A model generated the notes under the pieces. The model had not been told where the DNA came from. It saw nothing but the letters and a program-made list of their open reading frames with translations, and made no database searches. From Channallabes apus (Eukaryota > Chordata > Actinopteri > Siluriformes > Clariidae), in assembly GCA_030522415.1 (NCBI GenBank), contig CM060105.1:17230777-17294776 (forward strand): a stretch of DNA of 64,000 nt, given 5' to 3'. Position numbers and translations under genes: made by a program. Below are positions 24,101 to 35,149 of this stretch, piece by piece (position 1 is the first letter of the stretch; every line of letters begins with the position of its first letter).

Positions 24101-25939
24101 AGAAACTGCACTAGTTAAGATTACAAATGACTTGTTTTTAGCTTCAGACCAAGGCTGCATCTCATTGCTAGTCCTGCTCGATCTTAGTGCTGCATTCGAC
24201 ACTATAGATCATAATATTCTCATAGATCGCTTACAAAATTATATAGGCATTCAGGGACAGGCACTAAAATGGTTTAGATCTTACCTGTCTGATCGCTACC
24301 ATTTTGTAGATCTAAATGGAGAACCGTCTGGTATAATGCCAGTGAAATATGGGGTCCCACAAGGGTCAGTTTTAGGACCTCTGTTGTTCTCAATATACAT
24401 GCTTCCCTTGGGTAACATCATTAGAAGACATGGGATTAGTTTCCATTGTTATGCTGATGATACCCAATTATATATCTCAACTAAACCAGACGAAATACCT
24501 AAGTTGTCTAGATTAACTGAGTGTGTCCAGGACATAAAAGATTGGATGACCAATAACTTTCTTTTACTAAATTCAGATAAGACAGAGATATTACTTATTG
24601 GCCCAAAAACCAGCACACAACAGCTTTCACAATTCAGCTTGCGCTTAGAAGGATGTACTGTTATTACCAGCTCAGCAGTAAAAGATCTGGGAGTAATATT
24701 AGACAGTAACTTGTCTTTTGAAAATCACATTTCAAATATCACAAAAACAGCCTTTTTCCATCTTCGAAATATTGCTAAACTTAGGAACATCTTATCCGTA
24801 TCTGATGCAGAAAAACTAGTTCATGCATTCATGACCTCCAGACTGGACTATTGTAATGCATTACTAGGTGGTTGTCCTGCATCCTCAATAAACAAGCTTC
24901 AGTTAATCCAAAATGCAGCTGCCAGGGTTCTCACTAGATCCAGAAAATATGATCATATAACCCCAATATTATCATCCCTGCACTGGCTACCTGTTCAGTT
25001 TAGAATAAATTACAAAATAGTATTACTTACATACAAGGCCTTAAATGGTTTAGCTCCCACATACCTAACCAGTCTTCTGATACGCTACAATCCACCACGC
25101 GCCTTAAGATCACAAAACTCCGGACTTCTGGTAGTTCCCAGAATTTCAAAATCTACAAAAGGGGGTAGGGCTTTTTCATATTTAGCTCCAAAGCTTTGGA
25201 ATAGCCTTCCAGATAGTGTCCGGGGAGCAGACACGGTTTCTCAGTTCAAAAGTAGACTCAAGACGCATCTTTTTAATCTGGCATACACATAACTCATCCC
25301 AGTACTCATACTCCAGTACACCTATACCGAATGGCAACTACGCTAATTCTCCCCATCTGTTCTGTATTTCTCTACCCATCCCGAGGCATCGGGAGATTTT
25401 GCCAGCTTCAGTAGACAAAGGCCGACCCTGCGAGGTTCCTGAGGCGTCCAGAGAAGGACCAGCTCCAGCTGGATTCAGCTTTATGATGGTTGGAGCTACA
25501 CATGCTGCTCCTGTGCTTCCAGTGATCCAGACCTCATCTGCCCTCTGCACCTACTGACTCGTCCCTATGCTGAACTGGTCTTCATGTCAATTTAAATAAT
25601 TTCTGTCATATTGAATTTTCACCTGCACAACACAAGATGTTATATCATTTCTATCTGTTATCGCCCAAATGAGGATGGGTTCCCTGTTGAGTCTGGTTCC
25701 TCTCAAGGTTTCTTCCTAATGCCATCTCAGGGAGTTTTTCCTTGCCACCGTCGCCGTCACCCTTGGCTTGCTCATCAGAGACATTTCATTCATTCATCTC
25801 ATTATTATCTGCACATTTTTCTCACACATCCACAATTCCAATTATTTTCTTTTCTATAATTATTATTATTATTATTTGTTTTTATTTATTTATTTTCTAT
25901 TATAATTTTATTTATTTACTTATTACTTTATATATAATT

Positions 25940-25990
<51 letters not shown>

Positions 25991-28900
25991 GTTTGTTTTT
26001 TTTTTTTTTTTGTTAAATTAAATTTCTTAAATTTTTGTGAAGCTGCTTTGAGACAATGACCATTGTTAAAAGCGCTATATAAATAAAATTGAATTGAATT
26101 GAATTGAAATCCTGTGAATCCTATACATGTGCACAACCGTACGCAAGGATGTCAGTCGAAAAACGTTTCGGTTAAAACGTGGAGAGAAATAAAAAGAAGA
26201 AGAAAAAAAAAAAAAAAAAAAAAACAGCTGACTTGTCGGAAGGAAGGAGGAACTGCTGTGTTGGAGTGAAAAGCCTCCAAACAATCAATAAATGGAGGGA
26301 ACTTGTAACAGCAGGCCATATTTCAGACGGCTAACGTAGTGGAAAAAATGTCACTGCCACCGAGTGTGATGTCTAACTCAGTTTGGGACAAAACGATCCT
26401 AAAATGAAGATCGATTCAGAGGTATACGTTGGGGGGGGGGTATGGGGGGAGTACACGATCAAGTCAAAGCAACCATAAAAAAAAAGCCTCCATTGGATGC
26501 ACAAGGTTGCACCAAAGTTTAAGGTCATGACATGGAGATTGATGGCAGCTCCTGTTAGAGCATTGCTATAATTTTTTGCCAAGATATGCTTCAGCTGTCC
26601 TGAAGCATAAGCAGGAGCCCCTAAACCATTTTGTGTCCTGAATACCAATTCCGAGCAGATTACACAGCAGTGGTCGCCAATATCGCCTTAAAAGATCCGC
26701 AGTCCTACAGAATTTACTTCCAAATCCAATCTAATACAGCTCAGTCTGGGTCTTCTGGGGAATCTGAGCAGCGCAGGCAGGTGCAATAGATCAGGAGCGG
26801 AAACTGAATTCTTCGGCTTGTTAGATGCTCGGCGGTATGCTGGAGACGCCTGCGATGGAGAATTAGCATAGGAGAGAAACACTACGTCTTAATAAACGCT
26901 TATTAGGCGTCGGGAATTGACGGTTTACGGCTGGATGGAGCGCGCTCGGCGAGAGGCTAACCGGGTCAAGCTTGAGTCCAATTCTCTTTCAATCATACAA
27001 ACCAATTCTGTTTCAATTGTTTTCAATTACACCCCGTGGCCCCGGCTGAGTGTTTTCCACCAGCCCAATTACGTGTTGGAGATTGGATGCTAACAATGCT
27101 AATGAAAAGTGATCTGCAAATCATATCTGGTGTTTTGCCGGGGGTTAATCGTATTAAGGAACACATGGACTGTCTTGCCCCCTGATGATCATTAAGCCAA
27201 GGGATAGCCTATTTTCTGGATCGCTTTCTCTACGCTCGTTTAACGGATAACGGTTGTTATCGTCCCCGGGAGGCGCAGTGACGAATAATTGAAACAAGAA
27301 TTAAAATCGTACATGCTTTAGGAAAGATGAGACGCACCTCTTTCGCTAGTCTGCGGGCTTCGTAGTACGGCCGGGCTTTTTCGATGCACGCACCGAGCTG
27401 GGAGCCCTGAGCATTGAGTTTGCGTGCTGACTCGGTCAGGATCTTCCTGTAACTCGACCGTGCCTCCTTAAAAACAAGAGATGAATAAAAAAGATTAATT
27501 ACTGTGACTGACATATATTTAAAAAAATACATCAACAAATAATTTAAGCAAAATCACACTTTGTGAGTTCTGATCACATCCGATCAAGTTTATCAATCAT
27601 GTTCTGTTCACTACACACATACTGTAGTTCCTTAAGGGTTCTTTTGCAGCTTCCTCACAGGGAAGTGTTTCTGTCTCTGGTTTTAGCTCTGCGTTTTCCC
27701 AAACATAGGGGGTACTTGGGTGGGTCTAAGTATATTTGCCCAACCTTTTTAAAAATCTGTCCAGGAGAATGACGCCTGTTTCTTCAGACGAACTGTTTAT
27801 TCTGTTACCGCGAGAACGGTGTACTGAGAGGCAGAAAATGCAGCGAATGCAAGCTGCTGGGAAAAAAAAAATGTAATAAACAATAAGAAGGCAGTACTGA
27901 CAGCCGCGTATGCTCTGCAGAGAAACAAAGAGGTTTGCATGGTGAACGGGCATTTCTTTAAAAAAAAATTATAATAATAATGTGAGGATTAACTCTTAAA
28001 ACTCTAAAAAATAAAAATAAATAAAGTAGGATGTCATCTATAAAGAAAGTTATTACTACTTCTAAAATGTGTAAATGTTATGCCCTGGGACTATGAGAAT
28101 AGCATTACAAAAACATTAAAATATACAAAATAATATAGAATATACAAAATAATACATTTCATTATTGCTACAACTTTTTTGCCTATGTGACCCTTTTTTC
28201 TGTCTATGTTGTACGGAAAGATATTATACGTCACTCTATACTGCACAATCCTGACCCCTATATATATTTACTACAATAAACGTATGCAAAAAATTATTAT
28301 TATTATTTTTTTATATGCTTCATTTCGCTCTGACAGTTTGTTGTATGTAGTAGACCACTTTTGTGCTGGCAGCTAACACCGGCCTGTTCTATATATCTAT
28401 ATATCTCAGACCTGTGGGGAAACAGGTTTTTTTGTTTTACAAAAAAACTACAGCGGCCCAAGCATAGAACCTTTATGGTTTTTAGATTTATATACTTATT
28501 ACTTTATGCGATATACACAACACAAACAGTATTTATGTCATCCCGTACACCTGCTTATTCAATCATGTACACAATGCATTACCCGTCATTTAGATACAGG
28601 TCAAGAGCTTCAGTTAAATCTTTACATTAAAAATCAGGAGGGCTGAAGAATGTGATTCTTGGCATGGTTGTTGGTGCCAGTTTAAGTATTTCAGAAACTG
28701 ATAATCTCTTGGGGTTTTTCAAACAAATCAGCTTTGGGAAGAAAAAAAAACATCAAGCAGCAGTTCTGAACAAGAGAGTCAGAGAAAACAGACAGGAGGG
28801 GATATAGTAACCCAAATAATAACTCTTTATAACCAAATTAAGCTGAGAAATTGCTCAAAAAAACGCATAATACTTCAAACCTATAGATGTGTAGACATCA

Positions 28901-31900
28901 ACAGTGATGTCAGTAAAGAACAGATAACTGAACATTCAGTGGGCACAAACTCAACAAAACTGGACAGTAGACTTGCTCTAATATTTGATGTGAATGCCAC
29001 TTGACCTCTATCTGCATGATTATATTGTGCCATTGCGTTTCTGCCAAATGAATGAGTAGCACTACAGGGATTCCTATTAAACTGGTTGAAAGGACACTTA
29101 AATTAAGGAAGGACAAGGTCAGCGCTATCATCCTCATCGTCTTCGTTATTACACAGCCAACACGTGCAGTTTGAAGAAATATTAAATCATCCATGTAGAA
29201 CACAATCGATTAAATGCTATAAAAAATATTCAATAAAAGACGGAAAGGCTTTTTAATTAATAAAAATATTGTCTTTTACACATCTGTTTATTGTTATTGT
29301 TGTAAAATCTATCCAGGAGGACTAATCATGACGGCTTGCTTAGATTCAACCCTAAAATGCAACTCACATCCAGCTGCAGCTCCAGTCTGTTTATTTCTTC
29401 ACTCGCGTGGTTGAGATGCTCCAGTTCTTCCTATCATGGAAAGGTGTAGAAACGTTATGAAGCAGTAAAAGTGTTAAGACTGAGCTTTAGAATTGAGATT
29501 TTTGTTTAGGGATTTATTTTCTACATTCTAGAACAATACTGGAGATTTCAAATCTATGAAATGACACATATGGAATCATGTAATTAAGTAGCAAAAACAG
29601 TTCTAAAATAGTTCGTGCAAGAACAGTATTGTCAAGTGTTTGCAAAACCCATCAAGCACCATGATGAAACCGGCTCTCACACAGACCATCCCAGTAAAGC
29701 AACAGGGGAAGTTCGGAGAGCGGAGAGGCGAGCGGATGACGGGGGGGCGGAAGCGGAGAGGGGTTGACGGAGGGGGGTGGGTGGGGGCCGCGTAGAGTAC
29801 AGTTCACCTCTCCCAAATGAAGCGGACAAGAAGGGGGCTAAATTATGTCTACCTGACTTTCTTACAAATAACGCACATTTCATTCAAAATATTATAAACA
29901 CACACCAGTAATTTGCAGTTTTTTTCATTTATTTAATTGTGTGAAATGTCAAATAAAAATAGATAATAAAAACGATTAGGGAGGTGAATTGGTTTAGTCT
30001 TGACTTCTGGTCGTGAGTGACAGCGTTGGGGGAAATCTGTTGATTGTCGAATCGTCGATTATAAAGTAAACACAGCGATGGAGAAAAAAAGGCCAAAGCT
30101 GCCAGGGGCCCAATTTAGAAAAAAAAAAGAAAAGATGAGGAGAAACGGGGAAAAGATAAAGATATACAACAATGTTCTCTCTGTATGATTAAGGTATTCA
30201 TGTCATCATGTTAATTAGTGGTATAACGGTAACTCTTAGGTTTGTTAGCCTTCTTGCTTATGATGCTTGCTATGCTTACCTTGCTAAAAAAAAAAAAAAC
30301 ACACAAAATAAAAGCCTAATTTACAAACCATCACAGAAATTCTAATGGTTTCTATTAAATACCACAAAATGTAACCACAAAATTATGCTTTGCAGCAAGA
30401 CTGCAGCAAGTACAGTTATTTATTTCCATTGTTTATTATGTTAATATTGGCTATAGCCAATATATTTACAGTATACTGTAAATAGCCAGTTTAATTTACA
30501 TACAGTGGTGTGAAAAACTATTTGCCCCCCTCCTGATTTCTTATTCTTTTGCAGGTTTGTCACACAAAATGTTTCTGATCATCAAACACATTTAACTATT
30601 AGTCAAAGATAACACAAGTAAACACAAAATGCAGTTTTTAAATGAGGGGTTTTATTATTTAGGGAGAAAAAAAATCCAAACCTACATGGCCCTGTGTGAA
30701 AAAGTAATTGCCCCCTGAACCTAATAACTGGTTGGGCCACCCTTAGCAGCAATAACTGCAATCAAGCGTTTGCGATAACTTGCAACGAGTTTTTTACAGC
30801 GCTCTGGAGGAATTTTGGCCCACTCATCTTTGCAGAATTGTTGTAATTCAGCTTTATTTGAGGGTTTTCTAGCATGAACCGCCTTTTTAAGGTCATGCCA
30901 CAACATCTCAATAGGATTCAGGTCAGGACTTTGACTAGGCCACTCCAAAGTCTTCATTTTGTTTTTCTTCAGCCATTCAGAGGTGGATTTGCTGGTGTGT
31001 TTTGGGTCATTGTCCTGCTGCAGCACCCAAGATCGCTTCAGCTTGAGTTGACGAACAGATGGCCGGACATTCTCCTTCAGGATTTTTTGGTAGACAGTAG
31101 AATTCATGGTTCCATCTATCACAGCAAGCCTTCCAGGTCCTGAAGCAGCAAAACAACCCCAGACCATCACACTACCACCACCATATTTTACTGTTGGTAT
31201 GATGTTCTTTTTCTGAAATGCTGTGTTACTTTTACGCCAGATGTAACGGGACACGCACCTTCCAAAAAGTTCAACTTTTGTCTCGTCCGTCCACAAGGTA
31301 TTTTCCCAAAAGTCTTGGCAATCATTGAGATGTTTTTTAGCAAAATTGAGACGAACCTTAATGTTCTTTTTGCTTAAAAGTGGCTTGCGCCTTGGAAATC
31401 TGCCATGCAGGCCGTTTTTGCCCAGTCTCTTTCTTATGGTGGAGTCGTGAACACTGACCTTAATTGAGGCAAGTGAGGCCTGCAGTTCTTTAGATGTTGT
31501 CCTGGGGTCTTTTGTGGCCTCTCGGATGAGTTGTCTCTGCGCTCTTGGGGTCATTTTGGTCGGCCGGCCACTCCTGGGAAGGTTCACCACTGTTCCATGT
31601 TTTTGCCATTTGTGGATAATGGCTCTCACTGTGGTTCGCTGGAGTCCCAAAGCTTTAGAAACGGCTTTATAACCTTTACCAGACTGATAGATCTCAATTA
31701 CTTTTGTTCTCATTTGTTCCTGAATTTCTTTGGATCTTGGCATGATGTCTAGCTTTTGAGGTGCTTTTGGTCTACTTCTCTGTGTCAGGTAGCTCCTATT
31801 TAAGTGATTTCTTGATTGAAACAGGTGTGGCAGTAATCAGGCCTGGGGGTGACTACAGAAATTGAACTCAGGTGTGATAAACCACAGTTAAGTTATTTTT

Positions 31901-33345
31901 TAACAATGGGGGCAATCACTTTTTCACACAGGGCCATGTAGATTTTGAGTTTTTTTTCCCCTTAATAACGTAAACCTTCATTTAAAAACTGCATTTTGTG
32001 TTCAATTATGTTATCTTTGACTAATAGTTAATGGTTTTTGATGAGCAGAAACATTTAAGTGTGACAAACATGCAAAAGAATAAGAAATCAGGAAGGGGGC
32101 AAATAGTTTTTCACACCACTGTATGTGTAGATAGTTTAAAAGACATTTTCCATTTGCTATAACTCTGTTACGTGACAAAGCATATAATTTGAGGCAGTAA
32201 ATTAACCAAGGAGCTAATTGTTCCTCCCTTAGATTAGATTATATTAGATTAATAAAGTGTCTAATGACTGCCATCAAAAACCATGAGAGTTTATCACTTT
32301 TATGCACGATAAGGATCTATCTTTATATTCATATAATATTTGTTTGTACACAGTATATTTATTTAAGTTATGAGTAGTTTAATAAAACGTGTGGTGTGTA
32401 CAAAATGTGAAGTTTTTTTTTTTTTTTTAGGGGCGCCGGGAGGGAGTCTCGCCCAGGGCGCAAATCACTCTGGAATACACTCAATTTGGACTCATCAGAC
32501 CACATGACCTTTTTCCATTGCCCCAAAGTCTAATCTTTATGCTCCCTAACATACCCAAACCTTTTTTTCCCCTGATGAATCTCACTAACAAGTGGTTTTC
32601 TTATGGCCACACAGATGTTTAGTCCCAATCCTGTGAGTCCTCATCACATTGTACGTGTATGGAACTACTCTTACTTTCAATACTCAACAGCTCTGTGTTT
32701 TACTGTTGATTTTTAATTAACCATGCAATTTCAAGTTTTTAAATGATCTCCATTCAGGATTTCTGACCACATTTCTTCGTACAAAATTGACGATTCAGCA
32801 CTATCCTTACAGGATTTGATAATGTGTTGAAGGGTTCTTGATTCAGTTCCAGTAATTTCAGATCTGCCTAGATGTTTTCTTTGCTTCATTGATGTGTCTC
32901 TCGACCTCTCTCTCTTTGTGTATATATATATATAAAAAGACAGAAAGATAAGAAAAAAGCCCTGAAAGCACACTCCCCCCCCCCCCCTGTATTCAAATTA
33001 TGTTTTGTCATTCAAATCAGTACGGTGGCTAAACAAAGCCATTATTAGCTAACATAAATAAAGGGTAAAATAATAATAAATAAAGTAAATTTAATTTAAT
33101 ATGTCTACCTGTATTCTAGGGTCCAGTTCTTCATCTTTGTACTGATCCTCTTCCTCCTCATCCTCCCGCACTGTGATCCCCCCGGGCTCGACACACCCAG
33201 CCTCGGATGCTGGGCCATTGATGCTGACCACAGCGCTGTGTTTCCTCTCCTCCTCTGCCTCTACACCGGGAGTCTCTCCTCTCCAGTCCCCGGGCTCGGG
33301 CTCACCAGAACCGGGGGGATTCTCACGCAACCTCCCCGGCTCCAT
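18173..33345 (-). CDS. sh3bp5l: SH3-domain binding protein 5-like (Rab11 GEF family), six coding exons
   Basis: Coding exons in transcript order are 33345-33109, 29430-29368, 27466-27338, 22472-22311, 20346-20173 and 18769-18173. All internal junctions are GT-AG in phase 0, giving 453 residues. Exon 1 starts in a strong context (GCCGCGG before ATGG) and ends ...ELDPRIQ. Exons 2-5 give the conserved coiled-coil block: [51 protein letters not shown] and [17 protein letters not shown]. Exon 6 begins [13 protein letters not shown], reaches [20 protein letters not shown] and then becomes a long low-complexity Ser/Glu/Arg-rich tail. The SH3BP5 family activates Rab11 GTPases through this coiled-coil region, acting in recycling-endosome traffic. 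The match is closer to SH3BP5L than SH3BP5, for example [15 protein letters not shown]. The acidic N-terminus (about 75 residues) and the tail diverge from mammals. An acceptor-like TTCTAG eight bases upstream of the start suggests a 5' non-coding exon further right, which I did not locate. Confidence 0.95.
18925..18995 (+). repeat. 3' end of a LINE with (ATCTA)n tail
   Basis: The sequence ACATTGACAATAAAGTTGAA is followed by TCTAATCTAATCTAAC. This is the usual 3' terminus and short tandem tail of fish CR1/Rex-type LINEs. It lies in the last intron of sh3bp5l. Confidence 0.5.
19190..19496. mobile_element. Probable non-autonomous hAT-like element
   Basis: The right end reads GAATCGTTCATGAACGACCC then ATCGCTAC, resembling the 'gatgggtcgttcatgaacgattc' termini of fish hAT-derived repeats. 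The interior carries several partial inverse copies of 'gaacgaacgactc'. The left terminus is not clear. Confidence 0.4.
19545..19695 (-). mobile_element. Tc1-like transposase-derived remnant
   Basis: The phrases 'tctggaatagggtcaatctggactcatcagatcacatgac' and 'ttatggacacacagttgtgtggtcccaatcc' match the reversed coding region of a Tc1 family. Copies of the same family are seen at 32.46-32.70 kb (same orientation) and 36.57-36.83 kb (opposite orientation). Confidence 0.6.
20870..21345 (+). mobile_element. Tc1-like transposon remnant
   Basis: The sequence includes 'acaatactggggatttcagaactatgaaa', then 'tacctctgctgcagaggagaagttcatt' and 'agatacatctcgatatcaactattcaaaggaga'. In fish Tc1 elements these encode the ...TSAAEEKFI... 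and ...SISTIQRRL... parts of the DNA-binding region. Only the 5' third is recognisable and it is full of stops. A shorter copy lies at 29.54-29.69 kb. Confidence 0.65.
21346..22310. other. sh3bp5l intron 4, remainder
   Basis: No further exon or recognisable transposon was identified between the Tc1 remnant and exon 4. Confidence 0.45.
22630..22745 (+). repeat. 'gggcccaagcac' dispersed repeat fragment
   Basis: It starts TTAGGGCCCAAGCACTATGA and runs through 'gtccttttaaggatttggggctttttgggggtcttaacgtgctcaaa'. A related start (GCGGGCCCAAGCACCTGTGC) occurs at 43.83 kb. Confidence 0.45.
22781..22984 (+). mobile_element. Tc1/mariner-type terminal fragment
   Basis: It ends with 'aagttcaagggggccgaatacttttgcaaaccactgca'. 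This is a recurrent Tc1/mariner terminus in fish, where such inverted ends flank a transposase. No transposase remains here, and the L2 LINE begins directly after it. Confidence 0.5.
22985..26107 (+). mobile_element. L2-clade non-LTR retrotransposon, 5'-truncated
   Basis: The element contains a long reverse-transcriptase frame (separate entry), an ~800-bp 3' region, and the terminus AGCGCTATATAAATAAAATT followed by repeated TGAAT/TTGAA units. That tail is characteristic of vertebrate L2 elements. The endonuclease domain expected upstream of the reverse transcriptase is missing, so the copy is 5'-truncated. It lies in intron 3 of sh3bp5l on the opposite strand. The 3' region includes a (TA)n tract at about 25945-25985 and T-rich runs. 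Confidence 0.88.
23112..25292 (+). CDS. L2-type LINE reverse transcriptase, open but endonuclease-less
   Basis: The frame is uninterrupted for more than 720 codons. The open frame extends upstream to 22827 through non-element DNA, so the first in-element Met was chosen here. Motifs in order are [19 protein letters not shown] (RT1), [31 protein letters not shown] (catalytic Asp of motif A), [17 protein letters not shown] (motif B), [13 protein letters not shown] (YADD, motif C), [14 protein letters not shown] (motif D) and a C-terminal region starting [20 protein letters not shown]. Such enzymes copy their RNA into chromosomal DNA. Without the upstream endonuclease this copy should not mobilise itself. 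Its lack of stops suggests fairly recent insertion. Confidence 0.9.
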   Translation: MRNPFPRYQSVRNMNPTTKDRFTSNLPDLSQFLIRPLNADDLDEVTSSMGTIFTSTLDTVAPIRLKKVRDKTLAPWYNSHTRALKRATRNLERKWRKTKLEVFRIAYKDSMCSYRQALKTARTEHLSQLIARNQNNPRFLFSTVARLTKPKMPAESIPSQFRSEDFMDFFNEKINNIRKKIMEVQPLIVSHDPVQPIASHLDFHCFTGIGQEELYKLITSAKSTTCLLDPIPTRFLKEVMLTVGEPLLNIINSSLHLGHVPKPFKLAVIKPLLKKSNLDANEIKNYRPISNLPFISKILEKVVSAQICTFLQDNNILEEFQSGFRPHHSTETALVKITNDLFLASDQGCISLLVLLDLSAAFDTIDHNILIDRLQNYIGIQGQALKWFRSYLSDRYHFVDLNGEPSGIMPVKYGVPQGSVLGPLLFSIYMLPLGNIIRRHGISFHCYADDTQLYISTKPDEIPKLSRLTECVQDIKDWMTNNFLLLNSDKTEILLIGPKTSTQQLSQFSLRLEGCTVITSSAVKDLGVILDSNLSFENHISNITKTAFFHLRNIAKLRNILSVSDAEKLVHAFMTSRLDYCNALLGGCPASSINKLQLIQNAAARVLTRSRKYDHITPILSSLHWLPVQFRINYKIVLLTYKALNGLAPTYLTSLLIRYNPPRALRSQNSGLLVVPRISKSTKGGRAFSYLAPKLWNSLPDSVRGADTVSQFKSRLKTHLFNLAYT
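27737..28631. other. sh3bp5l intron 2, part with no recognised element
   Basis: AT-rich sequence with short simple repeats. No exon was found. Confidence 0.4.
28632..29095 (+). mobile_element. Tc1-like transposon remnant, internally deleted
   Basis: The 5' part carries 'gattcttggcatggttgttggtgccagtttaagtatttcagaaactgataatctc' and 'caaataataactctttataacca'. The 3' part carries 'caaaactggacagtaga', and further on 'gaatgagtagcactacagggattcctattaaactggttgaaagg'. These are the characteristic start and end phrases of a widespread fish Tc1 family. Most of the transposase between them is gone. Confidence 0.65.
29541..29690 (+). mobile_element. Tc1-like transposon remnant (same family as 20.9 kb)
   Basis: It shares 'acaatactggagatttcaaatctatgaaa' and 'atggaatcatgtaattaagtagcaaa' with the 20.87-kb remnant. 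It continues 'gtttgcaaaacccatcaagcaccatgatgaaaccggctctc'. It is truncated after about 150 bp. Confidence 0.6.
29700..29795 (+). repeat. G-rich purine tract in sh3bp5l intron 1
   Basis: Repeated GGAGAGGCGAGCGG and GGGGGGG blocks over about 95 bp, including GGAGGGGGGTGGGTGGGGG. The spacing of G-runs would allow G-quadruplex formation on the plus strand. No function is known. Confidence 0.5.
30503..32121 (-). mobile_element. Full-length Tc1-like transposon with IR/DR ends
   Basis: The left end is CAGTGGTGTGAAAAACTATT and the right end is its exact inverse, each bordered by TA (30501-30502 and 32122-32123). The terminal inverted repeats are about 210 bp, with few differences. Each contains an inner direct repeat of the outer motif (CCTGTGTGAAAAAGTAATTG, about 30690 and 31910), giving the IR/DR layout of Sleeping Beauty-type elements. 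An intact transposase gene lies between them. The first 117 bp recur at 63884-64000. It is in intron 1 of sh3bp5l, in the same orientation as that gene. Confidence 0.97.
30721..31743 (-). CDS. Tc1-like transposase, intact DD34E
   Basis: An uninterrupted 340-codon frame, the usual length for Tc1-like transposases of fish. Residues 1-110 form the paired-like helix-turn-helix DNA-binding region ([34 protein letters not shown] is an AT-hook-like GRP linker). The catalytic triad is in place: Asp153 in [11 protein letters not shown], Asp244 in [10 protein letters not shown] and Glu279 in [11 protein letters not shown], with 34 residues between the second Asp and the Glu. The Gly-rich box is [13 protein letters not shown], and the end is KGGPTSY. 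The protein would bind the terminal repeats and cut and paste at TA. No key residue is missing, so the copy may be young or active. Expression is not shown by the sequence. Confidence 0.97.
   Translation of the reverse strand: MPRSKEIQEQMRTKVIEIYQSGKGYKAVSKALGLQRTTVRAIIHKWQKHGTVVNLPRSGRPTKMTPRAQRQLIREATKDPRTTSKELQASLASIKVSVHDSTIRKRLGKNGLHGRFPRRKPLLSKKNIKVRLNFAKKHLNDCQDFWENTLWTDETKVELFGRCVSRYIWRKSNTAFQKKNIIPTVKYGGGSVMVWGCFAASGPGRLAVIDGTMNSTVYQKILKENVRPSVRQLKLKRSWVLQQDNDPKHTSKSTSEWLKKNKMKTLEWPSQSPDLNPIEMLWHDLKKAVHARKPSNKAELQQFCKDEWAKIPPERCKKLVASYRKRLIAVIAAKGGPTSY
32450..32700 (-). mobile_element. Tc1-like transposase-derived remnant
   Basis: Minus-oriented copy of the family seen at 19.55 kb ('cactctggaatacactcaatttggactcatcagaccacatgacc', 'ttttcttatggccacacagatgtttagtcccaatcc'). 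It has no termini and many stops. Confidence 0.6.
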
Positions 33346-33842
33346 CCGCGGCCTAGAAGATGAGTCAGTCGGCCCGATTATAAATAAAAATGATACGAAA
33401 TTATGACAACATTTAGTATGTATGAGAAGTGAAAATAAAAATGATAGAATTTCAGATAGAAATTTGTTGCCGTTTTTTTTAAAGAGTATAATTATAGTTT
33501 AAATAGCAAGGCAAATGTTAGCATGCTAGCTAGCTGGCTGCTATTGACAGCAGACCAAACCGTTAGCCAAGTGCTAATACAATATACGTTTTAATATACA
33601 AAATCCAGAGACTAATATAATAATAATAATTTTGAAATGATTACTACCTTTGTTTGAGTGTATTAGGTCTCCTCTCATCCCCTGCTCTCTCTGGCCGCAG
33701 TAAGTGTGTATGTAAAGGATTTCCCCCCTCCCTCCTAGAAGATCCACTGGGATAACCCTCTGCTTCCCAAATGGCACACTCTCACTCCTCCACATGTCCA
33801 GCACAGGAGAATCAAAACTTTCTCACACACCACAGCATTTAT

Positions 33843-34125
33843 CACTCACTCACTCATCGCTATCTATACCGCTTCATCCTGTATAAAGGGTTGCAGGGGG
33901 CCTGGAGTCTATCCCAGGACATTTAGGGTACGAGGCAGAGTACATTCTGGACGGGGTGCCAATCTGTAGCAGGGCACACACACACACATACACAAAGTCA
34001 CACACTGCATGTCTTTAGACTGTTGGAGGAAACCCACCTGGGGAGAACATGCACTCAGACACCGAGGCAGGATTCGAACCTGCAACCCTGGAGGTGCTGT
34101 CCACTACACCACAGTGCCGCCAACA
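33843..34125 (-). repeat. Dispersed teleost repeat, reverse orientation
   Basis: It shows the reverse of the family phrases: 'ctataccgcttcatcctgtataaagggttgcagggggcctggag', 'ctgcatgtctttagactgttggaggaaaccc' and 'gattcgaacctgcaaccctggaggtgctg'. It lies between sh3bp5l and gtf2h4. Confidence 0.7.
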
Positions 34126-34324
34126 CTTATTAAATAACGTTCTATCTATCTAATCAGAAAACCTCCAACGAGTTTTCAATTGAAGCTACTCAACTAATGA
34201 TTACTGTTTCCCAGAATGTTACAGCAACGTTTGTTTTTGGTTCCTTAAACGTTTCCACTTACCCCAATTAATTTGCACTTTCTGATCTTGAGAACACTGC
34301 TTGAACTTTTCCACTTCACACCAC

Positions 34325-34690
34325 CAGGGTCTGGGTTCGATTCTCGCCTTGGGTCTGTGTGCATGTTCTCCTCATACTTGGTGGGTTTCTCACTCACTCA
34401 CTTATCGTCTATACCGCGTTATCCTGTCTTCAGGGTCGCGGGAACCTGGAGCCTATCCTGGGAGACTTAGTGCATGAGGCAGGGTACACCCTGGACAGGG
34501 TGCCAATCCATCACAGATTTGGTGGGTTTTCTCCCACAGAAGCATACAGTTCCCAAATTGCCTGTACTTTATGAGTTTATGTATGTGCCCTGCGTTGAAT
34601 TAGCATCTTGTCCAGGGATTACTCCGCCTCGGTCCCCAAGTCTCCTGAGATACAGGATAAAGCGGTATAGGTGATGAGTGAGTGAGAGAG
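34325..34690 (+). repeat. Dispersed teleost repeat, composite
   Basis: It starts 'accagggtctgggttcgattctcgcc'. An inverted piece of the same family interrupts it ('tcgtctataccgcgttatcctgtcttcagggtcgcg'), then it resumes with 'ggtgggttttctcccacag' and ends 'agatacaggataaagcggtataggtgatgagtgagtgag'. This looks like one copy inserted into another. Confidence 0.65.
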
Positions 34691-35149
34691 TTAAAATCCT
34701 CACTGTAACCCATCACAGATTGGAGAAAGTTTACAGGTAGTGTTGGTGGTAATCTTTAAAATTCCTCGAACTTCATGAGAAACTTGCAACAATCAGAGGA
34801 AGTTCATCTTTTTCTCCTCTCAGGAGCCTTGCGCTAAACTATAAGGATTCAGAGAACGTTCCCCATAATGTTAATCCCCGCATGACATTGTCTGAATTAA
34901 CAACTTGCTGAATGATTACTAGCATTCCATGCTCCAAGGTTTTTAAATAAGTATATAAAACTATCAATAATATGACAGTGATTCGAAGAATATTACTCTA
35001 ATGGTCTTGTAATTGACCTTCTCAGGAAGCTTGCAAACTAGGATAATTCTAAGAATGTTCCGATAACATTTGTGGAGCATTCTCTGAATTAATAACTTAC
35101 TAAATGATAACTAAATTTTCAATCCCATTAATTTTCTTATTATATGTCT
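34691..35149. other. Intergenic stretch, nothing recognised
   Basis: No exon was found. The loosely repeated phrases 'agaacgttcc' and 'cttctcaggaa' may reflect a decayed repeat. Confidence 0.35.

Noticed and set aside
22827..26107. Retrovirus or endogenous retrovirus origin of the reverse transcriptases in the window
   Set aside because: Both RT frames are non-LTR type. There are no long terminal repeats, protease, integrase or envelope, and the 3' ends are LINE tails.
18173..33345. Assignment to SH3BP5 rather than SH3BP5L
   Set aside because: The coiled-coil exons match SH3BP5L-specific stretches ([35 protein letters not shown]) and not the SH3BP5 versions.
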